Shown piece after piece: positions 20,615 to 28,427 of a stretch of DNA of 64,000 nucleotides (the stretch's first letter is position 1; every line of letters begins with the position of its first letter). The notes below the pieces were generated by a model, which worked only from the letters and a program-made list of their open reading frames with translations, did not search any database and had not been told where the DNA came from. The translations under genes were made by a program, and so were the position numbers. Origin of the DNA: Streptomyces sp. V3I7 (lineage in GTDB: Bacteria; Actinomycetota; Actinomycetes; Streptomycetales; Streptomycetaceae); the NCBI RefSeq assembly GCF_030817495.1, contig NZ_JAUSZK010000001.1, forward strand, positions 620,001 to 684,000. The letters are read 5' to 3'.

Positions 20615-20740
20615 TTCCAACCGCGCGACCTCTCCCGTCTCAAGGGCCACCCATAGGGCGCCGTCGGCACCCATGGTGATGCCGTGCGGCTCGGACGACG
20701 GTGACGGCAGGCTGAACTCGGCGATCTTGCCACTACCCGC
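20615..20740 (-). pseudogene. Fragment of a virginiamycin B lyase-like (Vgb) propeller protein
   Basis: The frame encodes GKIAEFSLPSPSSEPHGITM followed by GADGALWVALETGEVARLE. This closely follows the blade repeat of streptogramin B lyases (ITEFPLP..., PHGI..GPDGALWFTE). Only about one blade is present, so it cannot be functional. It is fused in frame to the coiled-coil remnant. Confidence 0.6.
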
Positions 20741-21083
20741 GCCGGCTCCACCGGTTACCGACGCGGCTGTGGTGGCAGAACCACACAGCCGCGTCGGACG
20801 CGACCTGCCGATGTGACGGGGTCTCAGAACGAGCGTCATGCGAGCGTCAGAATCCCGAGGAACGCACGGACACGGCTGCGATCTCCAAGATCCGGACCAA
20901 CTACCGTCACCCCGTCCAATGCCCGTGGCAAGGGGCTGGGCCCGTCACCGCATAAGAAGCGACAGGCCCAGCCAGGACTGTACAGTCCCACACTTTCAGC
21001 AGAGACGCACGATCGATCGGCGAAAAGCGAGCACCGAGTTCAGTGGACTACCGGCATATGCCACGCGTGCGGGACGATATAGG
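20741..21083. other. Gene-free stretch
   Basis: No coding signature was recognised in either strand between the Vgb fragment and the Imm1 gene. The composition drifts from high GC to nearly balanced toward 21080, matching the start of the low-GC toxin/immunity segment. Confidence 0.4.
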
Positions 21084-21518
21084 TCACCAGACCTCTGGCT
21101 CTTGCCATTGGACACACACTGGACGCTGCCCCCCGGTGGACAAGAACTCCTTTACAGCCTGACGCACAAGAGCGATGGGAATTTCGGAGCTAATCGGAAA
21201 CTCGGTCACATTTCCCATAATGGAATAGGAGATATCCCCCTCCCCCTTCGATGGACCAAGCGACACAAAATTTGCATCGTCCATGAAGCCGAGGACTCCC
21301 ACCTGACGGTCTCCATCTGCCCCAATCAGCAACTCGTGATCGGGAACCCCTGCAGGCACGAGTGAACGATCCAAGCTGTGCAGCGCGGCCAGGTTCTCCG
21401 ATGACCGACTTGCAAGAAGCGCGTCGATCAAAGCATCAACGTCACTTGGGTTTTGAAGCAGAACCGGGTTATCTCCGTGCTCGCGCCGATAGTACGCTTG
21501 CACCCGACCGTGCGTCAC
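21084..21518 (-). CDS. Imm1 family immunity protein
   Basis: A 144-residue protein matching Imm1 in polymorphic toxin systems: DNPVLLQNPSDVDALIDALL at the N-terminus, a central DHELLIGADGDRQVGVLGF beta region, TEFPISSEIP, then VRQAVKEFLSTGGQRPVCVQ at the end. Imm1 proteins neutralise partner toxins, often deaminases, by direct binding. The GTG start at 21518 overlaps the toxin stop (GTGA) and has GGAGG just upstream, the classic coupled toxin-immunity layout. Base composition is much lower in G+C than the chromosome. The toxin upstream is broken, so this is an orphan immunity gene. Confidence 0.82.
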   Translation of the reverse strand: MTHGRVQAYYRREHGDNPVLLQNPSDVDALIDALLASRSSENLAALHSLDRSLVPAGVPDHELLIGADGDRQVGVLGFMDDANFVSLGPSKGEGDISYSIMGNVTEFPISSEIPIALVRQAVKEFLSTGGQRPVCVQWQEPEVW

Positions 21519-21721
21519 TTCGCGCCTCCATAGGTCCACTGGTCGTAGCCACCTTTTCCGTCGGGCCAGTGTACCGTGAGCCTCCTTTTACCAAGAATGG
21601 CGTCGAGTGTCTTATGGCACCCCAATGGCTGTGAGGACGGTCCGTTCGGATTATTGATGACGATCTCCGCTCTCTCTATGTCATCCCGAATCATGATGCC
21701 AGCCATCTTTTGCTCGGCGAA
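21515..21721 (-). pseudogene. C-terminal remnant of a DddA-like (SCP1.201) DNA deaminase toxin
   Basis: The frame reads FAEQKMAGIMIRDD, then IVINNPNGPSSQPLGCHKTL, RRLTVHWPDG and a tail ending TYGGAK. This matches the core of DddA-like deaminases: (H)xE, hydrophobic helix, NNP.G.C...C and LTV. The catalytic Glu is kept, but the zinc-binding His is Phe at the breakpoint and the first zinc Cys is Ser (GPSSQ). The sequence stops at about 21721, where an Rhs segment in the opposite orientation begins. It is inactive by these criteria. Confidence 0.65.
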
Positions 21722-22360
21722 CGACGACGCCTCCACCGTTACCCACTCCAAGGGCGCCGACAACGGTGACGACGACGGCGAGTACTGGACTGTCACCACC
21801 GGCAATGGCACCAAGTACGTCTTCGATCTGAACAAGCTCGACGGCGCCGGCACCGACGACCGCACCGAATCCGTACGGACCGTGCCGGTCTTCGGCGACG
21901 ACGATACGGAACCCGGCTACGACGCCGGCACCTCCTTCTCCGGCCGGGACTTGAAGCAGGCATGGCGGTGGAATCTCGACTACGTCGAGGACACCCACGG
22001 CAACGCCATGTCGTACTGGTACACGGCCGAGCACAACAGCTACGACAAACTCGGCGACGACACCACCGGCACCGACTACGTCCGCGGCGGCTACCTGAAG
22101 GAGATCCGCTACGGCCAGCGCGCCGGAGCCCTGTTCTCCGGATCGCCGCCAGTTCCGACAAGGTGGTCTTCGACTACGCCGAGCGCTGCCTGGCCTCCGG
22201 AACCGGCTGCGACTCCCTGACCGAAGACACGCGGGACAACTGGCCGGACGTACCGTTCGACGCGATCTGCAAGGGCGGTGACAAGTGCACCGGCGACGTC
22301 GGCCCGACGTTCTTCACACGCAAGCGACTGACCACGGTCACCACCTACGCGTGGAACGCG
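21722..22360 (+). pseudogene. Internal fragment of an Rhs-type polymorphic toxin
   Basis: The coding segment contains HSKGADNGDDDGEYWTVTT, GTKYVFDLNKL, RWNLDYVEDTHGNAMSYWY and TDYVRGGYLKEIRYGQR. This is typical of the N-terminal region of large Streptomyces Rhs/SpvB-like secreted proteins. A one-base indel near 22138-22145 shifts the frame; homology resumes at SSDKVVFDYAERCLASGTGC and ends near 22357. Both ends of the protein are absent. It points away from the deaminase tail, so an inversion must have separated the two. Confidence 0.7.
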
Positions 22361-22643
22361 ACAGCCACCCCCACACCTTCCCACCCCAGGCACAGTGTTC
22401 ACATAGGTTCCGCAAAGTAAATGCCTCGTAACGGCACGGGGTCAATCGACCGTGATTCAGGTCACATCGGTATGTCCGAGTAGCACCTCACCTGCACGGA
22501 TAGCCATATGTGAGGCGGAAGACCCAGGACCTGTAGATCACTCCAGAGACGCTCACCTTCCCATGCGATTGACCGATAGGTCTCCCAGCAAAGCCAGTGA
22601 ACACGACACCCAGTTCGCCAGGAGCGGGTTTCCGTCGGCTTCG

Positions 22644-22672
22644 TCCTCCCCGCAGGCGTCGGGGTGTTCCGC
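22644..22672 (+). CRISPR. Solitary type I-E-like CRISPR repeat
   Basis: A 29-base sequence matching the repeat at 24039 and 24100 except where CGCGGGGG reads CGTCGGGG. No further copy occurs 61 bases to either side, so it is an orphan. It lies in a 700-bp stretch (22361-23069) without an intact gene. Confidence 0.6.
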
Positions 22673-22744
22673 CCTCTGTCGATCCGTCTACGGGACCACT
22701 AATCCATCCGACTACGCCGTGGTCGTAAGCCCTGAGCACGTCCT

Positions 22745-22927
22745 GGCGTGGGAAATGGCGCTCGTTGCCACCGCTCGACTGATCGACCGCGCTCTCTGCT
22801 CTATCTGACCGAGACGATTCGGCGCGCCCATGCCACGGTGACGGGTTGGGCGAACGACCACGAACCTACGGAACTGGCGAACCTGTTCCGTGCCGCAGCT
22901 CAGAACATTCGCGACGACAAGAAGTAG
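22745..22927 (+). pseudogene. Frameshifted C-terminal gene fragment of unknown function
   Basis: One frame gives EHVLAWEMALVATARLIDRA and stops. The -1 frame continues from about 22799 with LYLTETIRRAHATVTGWAND and EPTELANLFRAAAQNIRDDKK to a TAG at 22925. A strong hairpin follows 12 bases later, which supports a real former gene end. The family was not identified. Confidence 0.4.
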
Positions 22928-22939
22928 CCCCACCCGAAA

Positions 22940-22972
22940 CGGTGCCCCGCCTGAAGGAAGCAGGCGGGGCAC
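22940..22972 (+). terminator. Rho-independent-like hairpin
   Basis: GGTGCCCCGCCTG (22940-22952) is exactly complementary to CAGGCGGGGCACC (22960-22972) with a 7-base loop. It would end transcription of the degraded gene just upstream. Confidence 0.7.
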
Positions 22973-23069
22973 CATCGCGCAGGCTACTTGAACGAGGCGA
23001 CGAGAAGGGACCTCTGCGCCTCGCAGGCGCACATATGCTCAGCCACCACATCCAAATCAGGGGGACGCC

Positions 23070-23822
23070 ATGGCCAACCAGGACGGCCGGAACAACCACC
23101 CCAGAGATGCTGACAGCGAAGATGCATCGCCCGCGTTTCAGCCGCTCAGCGACGACGAGATACCCGCTGCCGAGCGTCGCCTGACCATCGGCGAACTCGC
23201 TGCGGTTGCAGGGGTCGGCACAGCAGGATCCACCCCCCTGGCCACCGCGCTCGGGCCCACCACAGCACGCCTACTTCAGCAGGTTCTCCCGGCCGTGGTG
23301 AATCCGGGGCCACCAGCCTGGCTAGCAGAAGCCGTCCGGACCACGATGCCGCACTCGTATCTGACGGGGCTCATTCCGCAGTCCGTAACGAGCCAGCTCG
23401 CGGAAGTGGTATTCGCGGGCTCGGGGTTGTCTGGCCGACATCTCGGTGATCTGTACGCAAGTCTCGGGGCGTTCCCAGGGCTACCGGAAAGACTCAGGGA
23501 CCTGGATGCAATCCCTGACGACACGGTGGACGCGCCCGACGAGGCTCTGGTCGCCTTCGAAGAGTCCGCCCGCAGGTTCGCCGCGTCCGAACGGGGGCGG
23601 AGTTGGGAGGACCAGCAGCGCATCTTCGCTGGCGCCATCGCAGCGCTCGTGCTGTTGCTGCTCCTTCAGGCGATGGTGACCAGCGAGGCTTTCAAGGAGT
23701 TGACCGAGGACACGGCAACCGTTTCGGGTGCCATCGTCGGTACGTACTTGTGCTCCAAGCGGGCGTGGGCTGCCTGGAATCCGAAGCCTGACGACACCGA
23801 TGAGGACGGGCACCCCGAGTAG
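23070..23822 (+). CDS. Hypothetical membrane protein
   Basis: A 250-residue protein of unknown family. The ATG follows CAGGGGGACGCC. The first 190 residues are largely soluble, with LTIGELAAVAGVGTAG and Pro/Leu-rich segments. One strong hydrophobic helix (IFAGAIAALVLLLLLQAMV, about residues 190-208) and a weaker one (TVSGAIVGTYLC) follow near the C-terminus, which is acidic. The N-terminal bulk may face the cytoplasm. It lies inside the integrated island among CRISPR and toxin remnants, and appears intact. Confidence 0.6.
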   Translation: MANQDGRNNHPRDADSEDASPAFQPLSDDEIPAAERRLTIGELAAVAGVGTAGSTPLATALGPTTARLLQQVLPAVVNPGPPAWLAEAVRTTMPHSYLTGLIPQSVTSQLAEVVFAGSGLSGRHLGDLYASLGAFPGLPERLRDLDAIPDDTVDAPDEALVAFEESARRFAASERGRSWEDQQRIFAGAIAALVLLLLLQAMVTSEAFKELTEDTATVSGAIVGTYLCSKRAWAAWNPKPDDTDEDGHPE

Positions 23823-24038
23823 CTGCGGGCTGGTGGGAGGCTACCGAGCGAGGTCCAGGACAGCCCACATCTGGCGGCCCTCCGGCGTGGCTTCGTGTGG
23901 CCACGCCCAGACTGCCCAGTTCCGTCAGCACCCGGGCTTCGAGCTCAGGGGCCTGCAGTCGGTGGCTGAGGTCGACAATGAGGGCCTGCTGGTCCTGCTC
24001 GGCAAGGTGGAGACTGACGTGCCGGCCGCTGTCGCTGA

Positions 24039-24128
24039 GTCCTCCCCGCAGGCGCGGGGGTGTTCCATCCGCCGGGCCTCAGTCTTGCTGTTTCAGCATG
24101 TCCTCCCCGCAGGCGCGGGGGTGTTCCG
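24039..24128 (+). CRISPR. Short type I-E-like CRISPR: two repeats, one spacer
   Basis: Repeats begin at 24039 and 24100, exactly 61 bases apart (29-base repeat, 32-base spacer), the type I-E geometry. The 28-base common part has the stem CCCCGC...GCGGGG and ends GTGTTCC. The second repeat runs directly into a degenerate unit of the following array. No cas gene lies nearby. The 200 bp before it (23823-24038) contain no recognised gene. Confidence 0.75.
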
Positions 24129-24674
24129 CGGCGTCCATGGTCCGCGAGAGGGATCGCAACCGCACCCGAATCTGCATTGTGTACGTCTGGCCCGAAAATG
24201 ACAGTCGCCCTCCGGGGCGGCCGAGGATCGCAACAGGTCCAGGACGTTGTACAGGTTGGTCCTGGAAGCAGTGGCGGTCACCCTTCGAGGCGGCAGAGGA
24301 TCGCAACCTGGGAGCTACCACCCTCACCCCCCTCCTCCTCAACTGGATGGCGGTCACCCTTGGATGCGGCCGAGGAGGGCAACCAAGTAGATGGCTACCT
24401 GTTCGGTGCCCTGATCCGGTTCGGCGGTCATCCTCCAGAGTGATCAAGGATCGCAACTCCGTGCGGGCCACGCATGAGGACGGGTGTGTGCGGTGGCGGT
24501 CGTCCTTCGGCGCGGCAGAGGACCGCAACGGTAAGGCCCGGGTTATCGACCTGTGCACGGGAATGTGGCGATCGCCTTTCGAGGTGGCCGAGGGCCGCAA
24601 CGGCGCGTGCGGATAGCGTGCCGCGAAAATCCGCGAGGTGGCGGTCACCCTTCGGGGTGGCCGGCACCGCGTCA
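24124..24674 (+). CRISPR. Decayed CRISPR array with 37-nt repeats
   Basis: Units of about 37 bases start at 24198, 24271, 24347, 24421, 24493, 24565 and 24638, with spacers of 35-39 bases. A weaker unit ends at 24160. The consensus begins GTGGCGGTCACCCTTCGGGG and ends CGAGGATCGCAAC, with a GTC.CCC/GGGGCGG stem and an ATTGAAAC-like tail. Almost every unit carries substitutions (for example TCCTCCAGAGTGATC in the fourth), and the last has lost the tail, so the array is probably inactive. The subtype is not certain. The final unit overlaps the end of the GNAT gene. Confidence 0.72.
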
Positions 24675-25160
24675 TTCCGAAGGAATGCGGAACTCGAATT
24701 CGGGACGGTCCCACGGCACGGCGGGCGGGTTCGCGAGCGCGGTCCCGGTCCGTATTGCACCGGCACGGTGGTAGAAGCCCTCGGCGGGAGCATGCGACAC
24801 GACCTTGACACGGTCGAGCCCGGCGGCGCGTGCCTCGGACCGCATGTGCGCGACGAGCCGTCGTCCAATACCCCGTCGTTGCGCTTCGTCGGCGACGAAC
24901 AACAGGTCGAGCTCCGGTGGCGCGAGGACGAGCGAGTAGAATCCGAGCACCCGGCTCCCATGCTCGTCGGCGCCCACGGCGACGAAGGTGCGGTGAGCCT
25001 CGATGTAATCAGGACCAACCCGGTAGCCCGCGACTGCGGCCGCGTACTTACCCTCGTAGGCGCCTGAGCCACGCACCAGCCGCGTGAGCCGTTTGGCATC
25101 CCGCGCGACGGCCCTCCGTATCGTGATCGGCTGGCTGATCGGCGAAGTGCGTGAACTCAT
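24672..25160 (-). CDS. GNAT family N-acetyltransferase
   Basis: A 162-residue acetyltransferase transferring acetyl from acetyl-CoA to an unknown amine. Motif A appears as LDLLFVADEAQRRGIGRRLVAHM (about 92-114), with GFYSLVL before it and GFYHRAGAIRTG after it, the usual GNAT C-terminal sequence. The start at 25160 has only a weak upstream site. Codon use is chromosomal-like. Its stop lies inside the last CRISPR unit. Confidence 0.82.
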   Translation of the reverse strand: MSSRTSPISQPITIRRAVARDAKRLTRLVRGSGAYEGKYAAAVAGYRVGPDYIEAHRTFVAVGADEHGSRVLGFYSLVLAPPELDLLFVADEAQRRGIGRRLVAHMRSEARAAGLDRVKVVSHAPAEGFYHRAGAIRTGTALANPPAVPWDRPEFEFRIPSE

Positions 25161-25271
25161 CGGAAGAGTATCTCGCAGCGGAGAGTGACTTTCTGCGGCG
25201 GGTCGGCTGCTCCGGCAGGCGTTCCTGCACCACTCCCAGGAACCACTCGTGCGAGCGCAACCGACCTCACA

Positions 25272-25307
25272 CCGAAGCCGCACCGGAGCGCTCCGGTGCG
25301 GCTTCGG
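25272..25307. terminator. 36-bp perfect palindrome
   Basis: The left arm CCGAAGCCGCACCGGAGC is followed immediately by its exact reverse complement. It is located 112 bp upstream of the GNAT start in the 724-bp stretch 25161-25884, which also holds the second ALDH tail and a terminator but no intact gene. It could act as a bidirectional terminator or as a recombination structure. Confidence 0.55.
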
Positions 25308-25664
25308 CATCTCCCAACTCCGCGCGGGCGGCCCCCGCCGGAACGGCTTCTGACCGGCCTCGCCATGTCACACAGGAATCACAGACCCCATAGACGCTTC
25401 CCTTGTACAAGGCCCTTACCTGAACATACGCGCCCCCACTGAACCAGCCGGACGCCCCTGGACGGCTTCTACGACATGTGCCATGCGGTACCTCACACGC
25501 TGGCGTCTCCCATGAAGGCGTCGCCCTTCCAGACTGCCCTCAGTCCTCCCGCGCTCACAAAGCCACGGGGCAGGAAAGATCCGGACCATACGCGGACCAA
25601 CCGATTCACAAAGGCCCTCTCTTACGCCATCACCGCAGTTCAGGGGCTCGTAAGCGCTGTACCA

Positions 25665-25722
25665 CCAGCAGACGAAGAACCTCCTCGTCTCGTACTCCCC
25701 GAAGAAGCTCGGCTTCTTCTAG
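25665..25722 (+). pseudogene. Displaced native 3' end of the ALDH gene (right att copy)
   Basis: The 16-base core at 25665-25680 equals 19914-19929. The following 42 bases reach a TAG at the same distance as in the intact gene, and the copy encodes QQTKN followed by [13 protein letters not shown]. The high-GC codons resemble the body of the ALDH gene more than its present tail does. It is therefore probably the original chromosomal end, pushed about 5.75 kb away by integration. Confidence 0.75.
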
Positions 25723-25733
25723 GGGCACTAGAG

Positions 25734-25771
25734 AAGGCGCCTGACCTGGGGTTTTGCACGTCAGGCGCCTT
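25734..25771 (+). terminator. Original ALDH terminator
   Basis: AAGGCGCCTGAC (25734-25745) and GTCAGGCGCCTT (25760-25771) form a 12-bp perfect stem with a T-rich loop, 11 bases after the displaced ALDH stop. The spacing equals that of the terminator after the intact gene. Confidence 0.75.
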
Positions 25772-25884
25772 CCGCTCGGCCCGCTCAACACAGGGGCTCG
25801 TTTACGGCATAGCTCCCAGTTTCTCCCACTCCTATCCCGCTCCTGACCAGCTCTTCCGGACCAGTCACGGACCAAAATCCCGAC

Positions 25885-26681
25885 TCACCCCGCAGGCGCC
25901 CCTCCCTGACTGACGCGGTCCCACTCCTGCATGGACTGCTCGATGAGGCGATTGGCCTGATCCCGGACACCATCCAGGAACTTGGCGTAGTGACGAAAGA
26001 GGACCTCGATGCTCTGGCCCGCGCGGCGAGCACATTCGGCTGGGTCCACACCGGAGTACAGCCAGAACGAGATCCCTGCGTGGCGGAGATCATAGGGCCG
26101 CTTGGCCAGCCCAGAGGTGAGTTCCGTGCGGGTCAGGACGTGCTTCCGTGCCCGCGCCCACGTCGCGCCATAGGCCGCTGCGTCCACATAGTTGCCTGCC
26201 TGATTCCGGAACAGCCGGCCGTCCGGCATCACACCGAACCGCTCGATGTGCGCACGCAGGATGCGCACAAACTGCGGCGGGATGGGCACAGGCCGTGTCG
26301 CGGTAGCCGCGCGGCGCTTGAGTGAGTGCACCTCGTGCACCGCGCCGTCGTCCGTCCACCCCTTACCTGCGGTCACGACGCCGCCCGACAGTTTGAGCAG
26401 CCCCCAGCCGGTCTCAGGCAGATGACACTGTTCGAGTCGGAGGTGAATCACCTCCGCCGGCCTCATCGCCGCGTAGTACATGCAGCCGAAGAACGCCTCC
26501 AGGTGAGGGCCGCGCCCACGCTGCTGAGCGACGGCCGCGAGCAGCCGGGCGACCTGAGCCGGATTGGGGACGGCAGCCGGGTCCACCTCCTCGTTGACTG
26601 CCGGAGCGTTCCATCTGAGCCCGTTCAGCGGGTTCTCCGCGAAGTAACCTTTCTCCACTGCAGAGTTGACTACTTCATTGA
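25885..26681 (-). pseudogene. Tyrosine recombinase (integrase), C-terminal part, IS-interrupted
   Basis: This segment holds the catalytic half: MRPAEVIHLRLEQCHLPETG with the first Arg, RPYDLRHAGISFWLYSGVDP with the HxxR-type box, and AGQSIEVLFRHYAKFLDG with the catalytic Tyr, ending QGGAPAG. It continues the N-terminal part at 28428-29026. Deleting the two insertion sequences and one target copy on each (1753 bases) joins AAFN to EVVNSAV in frame and gives 462 codons, normal for this actinobacterial integrase family. The gene end faces the att copy 162 bp away. Confidence 0.88.
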
Positions 26682-26687
26682 GCTTTT

Positions 26688-27437
26688 TCAGCGTTGCCTC
26701 TCCAGGGTGAGGACGGCTTTGGCGATGACGCTCATGCGGTTCGGGCTGCAGCGGCTTCTGCGGAAGATCTGCCAGGACTTCAAACGGGCGACGCCTCGTT
26801 CGACGGGAGCGCGAGCGTGGGCGAGCGCGCGGTTCAGCGTCAGCTGGGTCGGTGACAATTCTCCGCTGGGCGGGCGGCGGATCGCGGTGGTGACCCAGGG
26901 GCCTGCGCCGATGTAGGCGCGATCGGCCACGATCGGGACGCCCTGGCGTTCGCAGATCCGGATGATGCGATGGGTGCGGGCGGCGGTCAGGTCGTGGGTC
27001 CGGCCCGGCAGGGCCGGTGAGATCCACAGCAGCCGGCCTTCGGGATCGGTGACGACCTGTAGGTTCACGCCGTGACGTCGGTGTTTGTGTGAGTAGTCGG
27101 CCCGGCCGTCGCCCAGGCGGTCGCACTCGCTGAGGGTGCCGTCCAGCAGCACGTAGTCGGGGTCGTACTCGCGCAGGGACTTGAGCAGGCCCGGTGCTCG
27201 GTTGGCCAGAAGCCGCACGACTGCGGTGGTGTAGGCGTGGGCGGTGCCCACGGATATACCGAAGCCCGCGGCGATCTGGGCGAGGGTGTCGTGCTTGCGC
27301 AGGTAGGCAAGAGCGACGAGGGCACGCTGGTGCGGCGGGAGTTTGCAGCGGCGGTCACCCTCACGGGTGACGATGAGCATCGTGACCCACTCGACCAGCG
27401 CATGAGGCAGGTCGAGTGCGGCAGGATAGGGAACCAA
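26688..27437 (-). CDS. IS5-like DDE transposase of IS-A
   Basis: A 249-residue DDE_Tnp_4-type transposase. It has an N-terminal helix-turn-helix ([21 protein letters not shown]), the first Asp in [45 protein letters not shown] with the second Asp, and a C-terminal [20 protein letters not shown] with the Glu. It uses a TTG-type start, as does its relative in IS-B. The stop codon overlaps the terminal inverted repeat. It appears complete. Confidence 0.85.
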   Translation of the reverse strand: MVPYPAALDLPHALVEWVTMLIVTREGDRRCKLPPHQRALVALAYLRKHDTLAQIAAGFGISVGTAHAYTTAVVRLLANRAPGLLKSLREYDPDYVLLDGTLSECDRLGDGRADYSHKHRRHGVNLQVVTDPEGRLLWISPALPGRTHDLTAARTHRIIRICERQGVPIVADRAYIGAGPWVTTAIRRPPSGELSPTQLTLNRALAHARAPVERGVARLKSWQIFRRSRCSPNRMSVIAKAVLTLERQR

Positions 27438-27671
27438 CAGGGCTCCTGGACCGGCAGGTTGAGACGTCGAACACCTCGCCCAACGGCACAGGAGCCCTGT
27501 GCGTTGCGCGCACCGAGGCCATCACCCGATCGGTGGTCGCGCTGAAAACGCTCATTGAGCCTCTTCGAGTTGGCCACCGATCGGGTGATGGGCCGTGTAG
27601 CGCAACGAGCGAGGCCCCCGGGCTGTTGATCGAGATGTCTGACGTCTCAATCACGTTGCTCGGGGGCCTCG

Positions 27672-28421
27672 TTGGTCATCCATGCTGCCGCACTCGACCT
27701 GCCGCATGCACTCGTGGAGTGGGTCACCATGCTGATCATCACCCGTGAGGGCGACCGGCGCTGCAAGCTTCGTCCGTCCCAGCGCGCGATGGTGGCACTG
27801 GTGTACCTGCGCGAGCACACCACTCTTGCGAAGATCGCCGCCGGGTTCGGGATCAGCGAGTCCACCGCCCACGCCTACACCAGCGCGGTCATCGACCTGC
27901 TCGCCGAACGTGCACCAGGCCTCCTGAAGACGCTGCGCGAGCACGAACCCGAGTTCGTCCTGCTTGACGGCACCCTCGCCGAGTGCGACCGGGTCGGCGA
28001 CGGCCGGGCCGACTACTCCCACAAACACCGGCGCCACGGCGTGAACGTGCAGGTCGTCACCGACCCCGGCGGCCAGTTGCTGTGGCTCTCGCCCGCCCTG
28101 CCGGGCCGCACCCATGACCTGACTGCCGCCCGCACCCACCGGATCATCCGGATCTGCGAACGCCAAGGCGTTCCCATCCTGGCCGATCTCGCCTACCAGG
28201 GCGCCGGCCCATGGCTGACCACCGGCATCAAACGCAGGCCCCTGCAGGAACTCACCCCCACCGAAAAGTCCCGCAACCAGGCACTGGCCGCAGCGCGAGC
28301 GCCCGTCGAACGCGGCGTCGCGAGGCTGAAGTCCTGGCGGATCTTCCGCAGGTCCCGGTGCAGCCCCAACCGCATGACGTCAATCGCCAAGGCCATCCTC
28401 ACGCTGGAGCGGCAACGCTGA
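27672..28421 (+). CDS. IS5-like DDE transposase of IS-B
   Basis: Also 249 residues and collinear with the IS-A enzyme ([76 protein letters not shown]). Differences are scattered throughout, so IS-A and IS-B are related members and not copies from one recent duplication. The second Asp is retained (ADLAYQGAG). It appears complete. Confidence 0.85.
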   Translation: MVIHAAALDLPHALVEWVTMLIITREGDRRCKLRPSQRAMVALVYLREHTTLAKIAAGFGISESTAHAYTSAVIDLLAERAPGLLKTLREHEPEFVLLDGTLAECDRVGDGRADYSHKHRRHGVNVQVVTDPGGQLLWLSPALPGRTHDLTAARTHRIIRICERQGVPILADLAYQGAGPWLTTGIKRRPLQELTPTEKSRNQALAAARAPVERGVARLKSWRIFRRSRCSPNRMTSIAKAILTLERQR

Positions 28422-28427
28422 AGAAGC

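Noticed and set aside
24079..24714. Minus-strand 211-codon frame with recurring RSSAASKGDRH-like peptide
   Set aside because: The repeated peptide is simply the translation of the 37-nt CRISPR repeats; no independent coding evidence.
25476..25913. 145-codon plus-strand frame covering the displaced ALDH tail and terminator
   Set aside because: It reads through a terminator hairpin and a duplicated gene end; no family resemblance.
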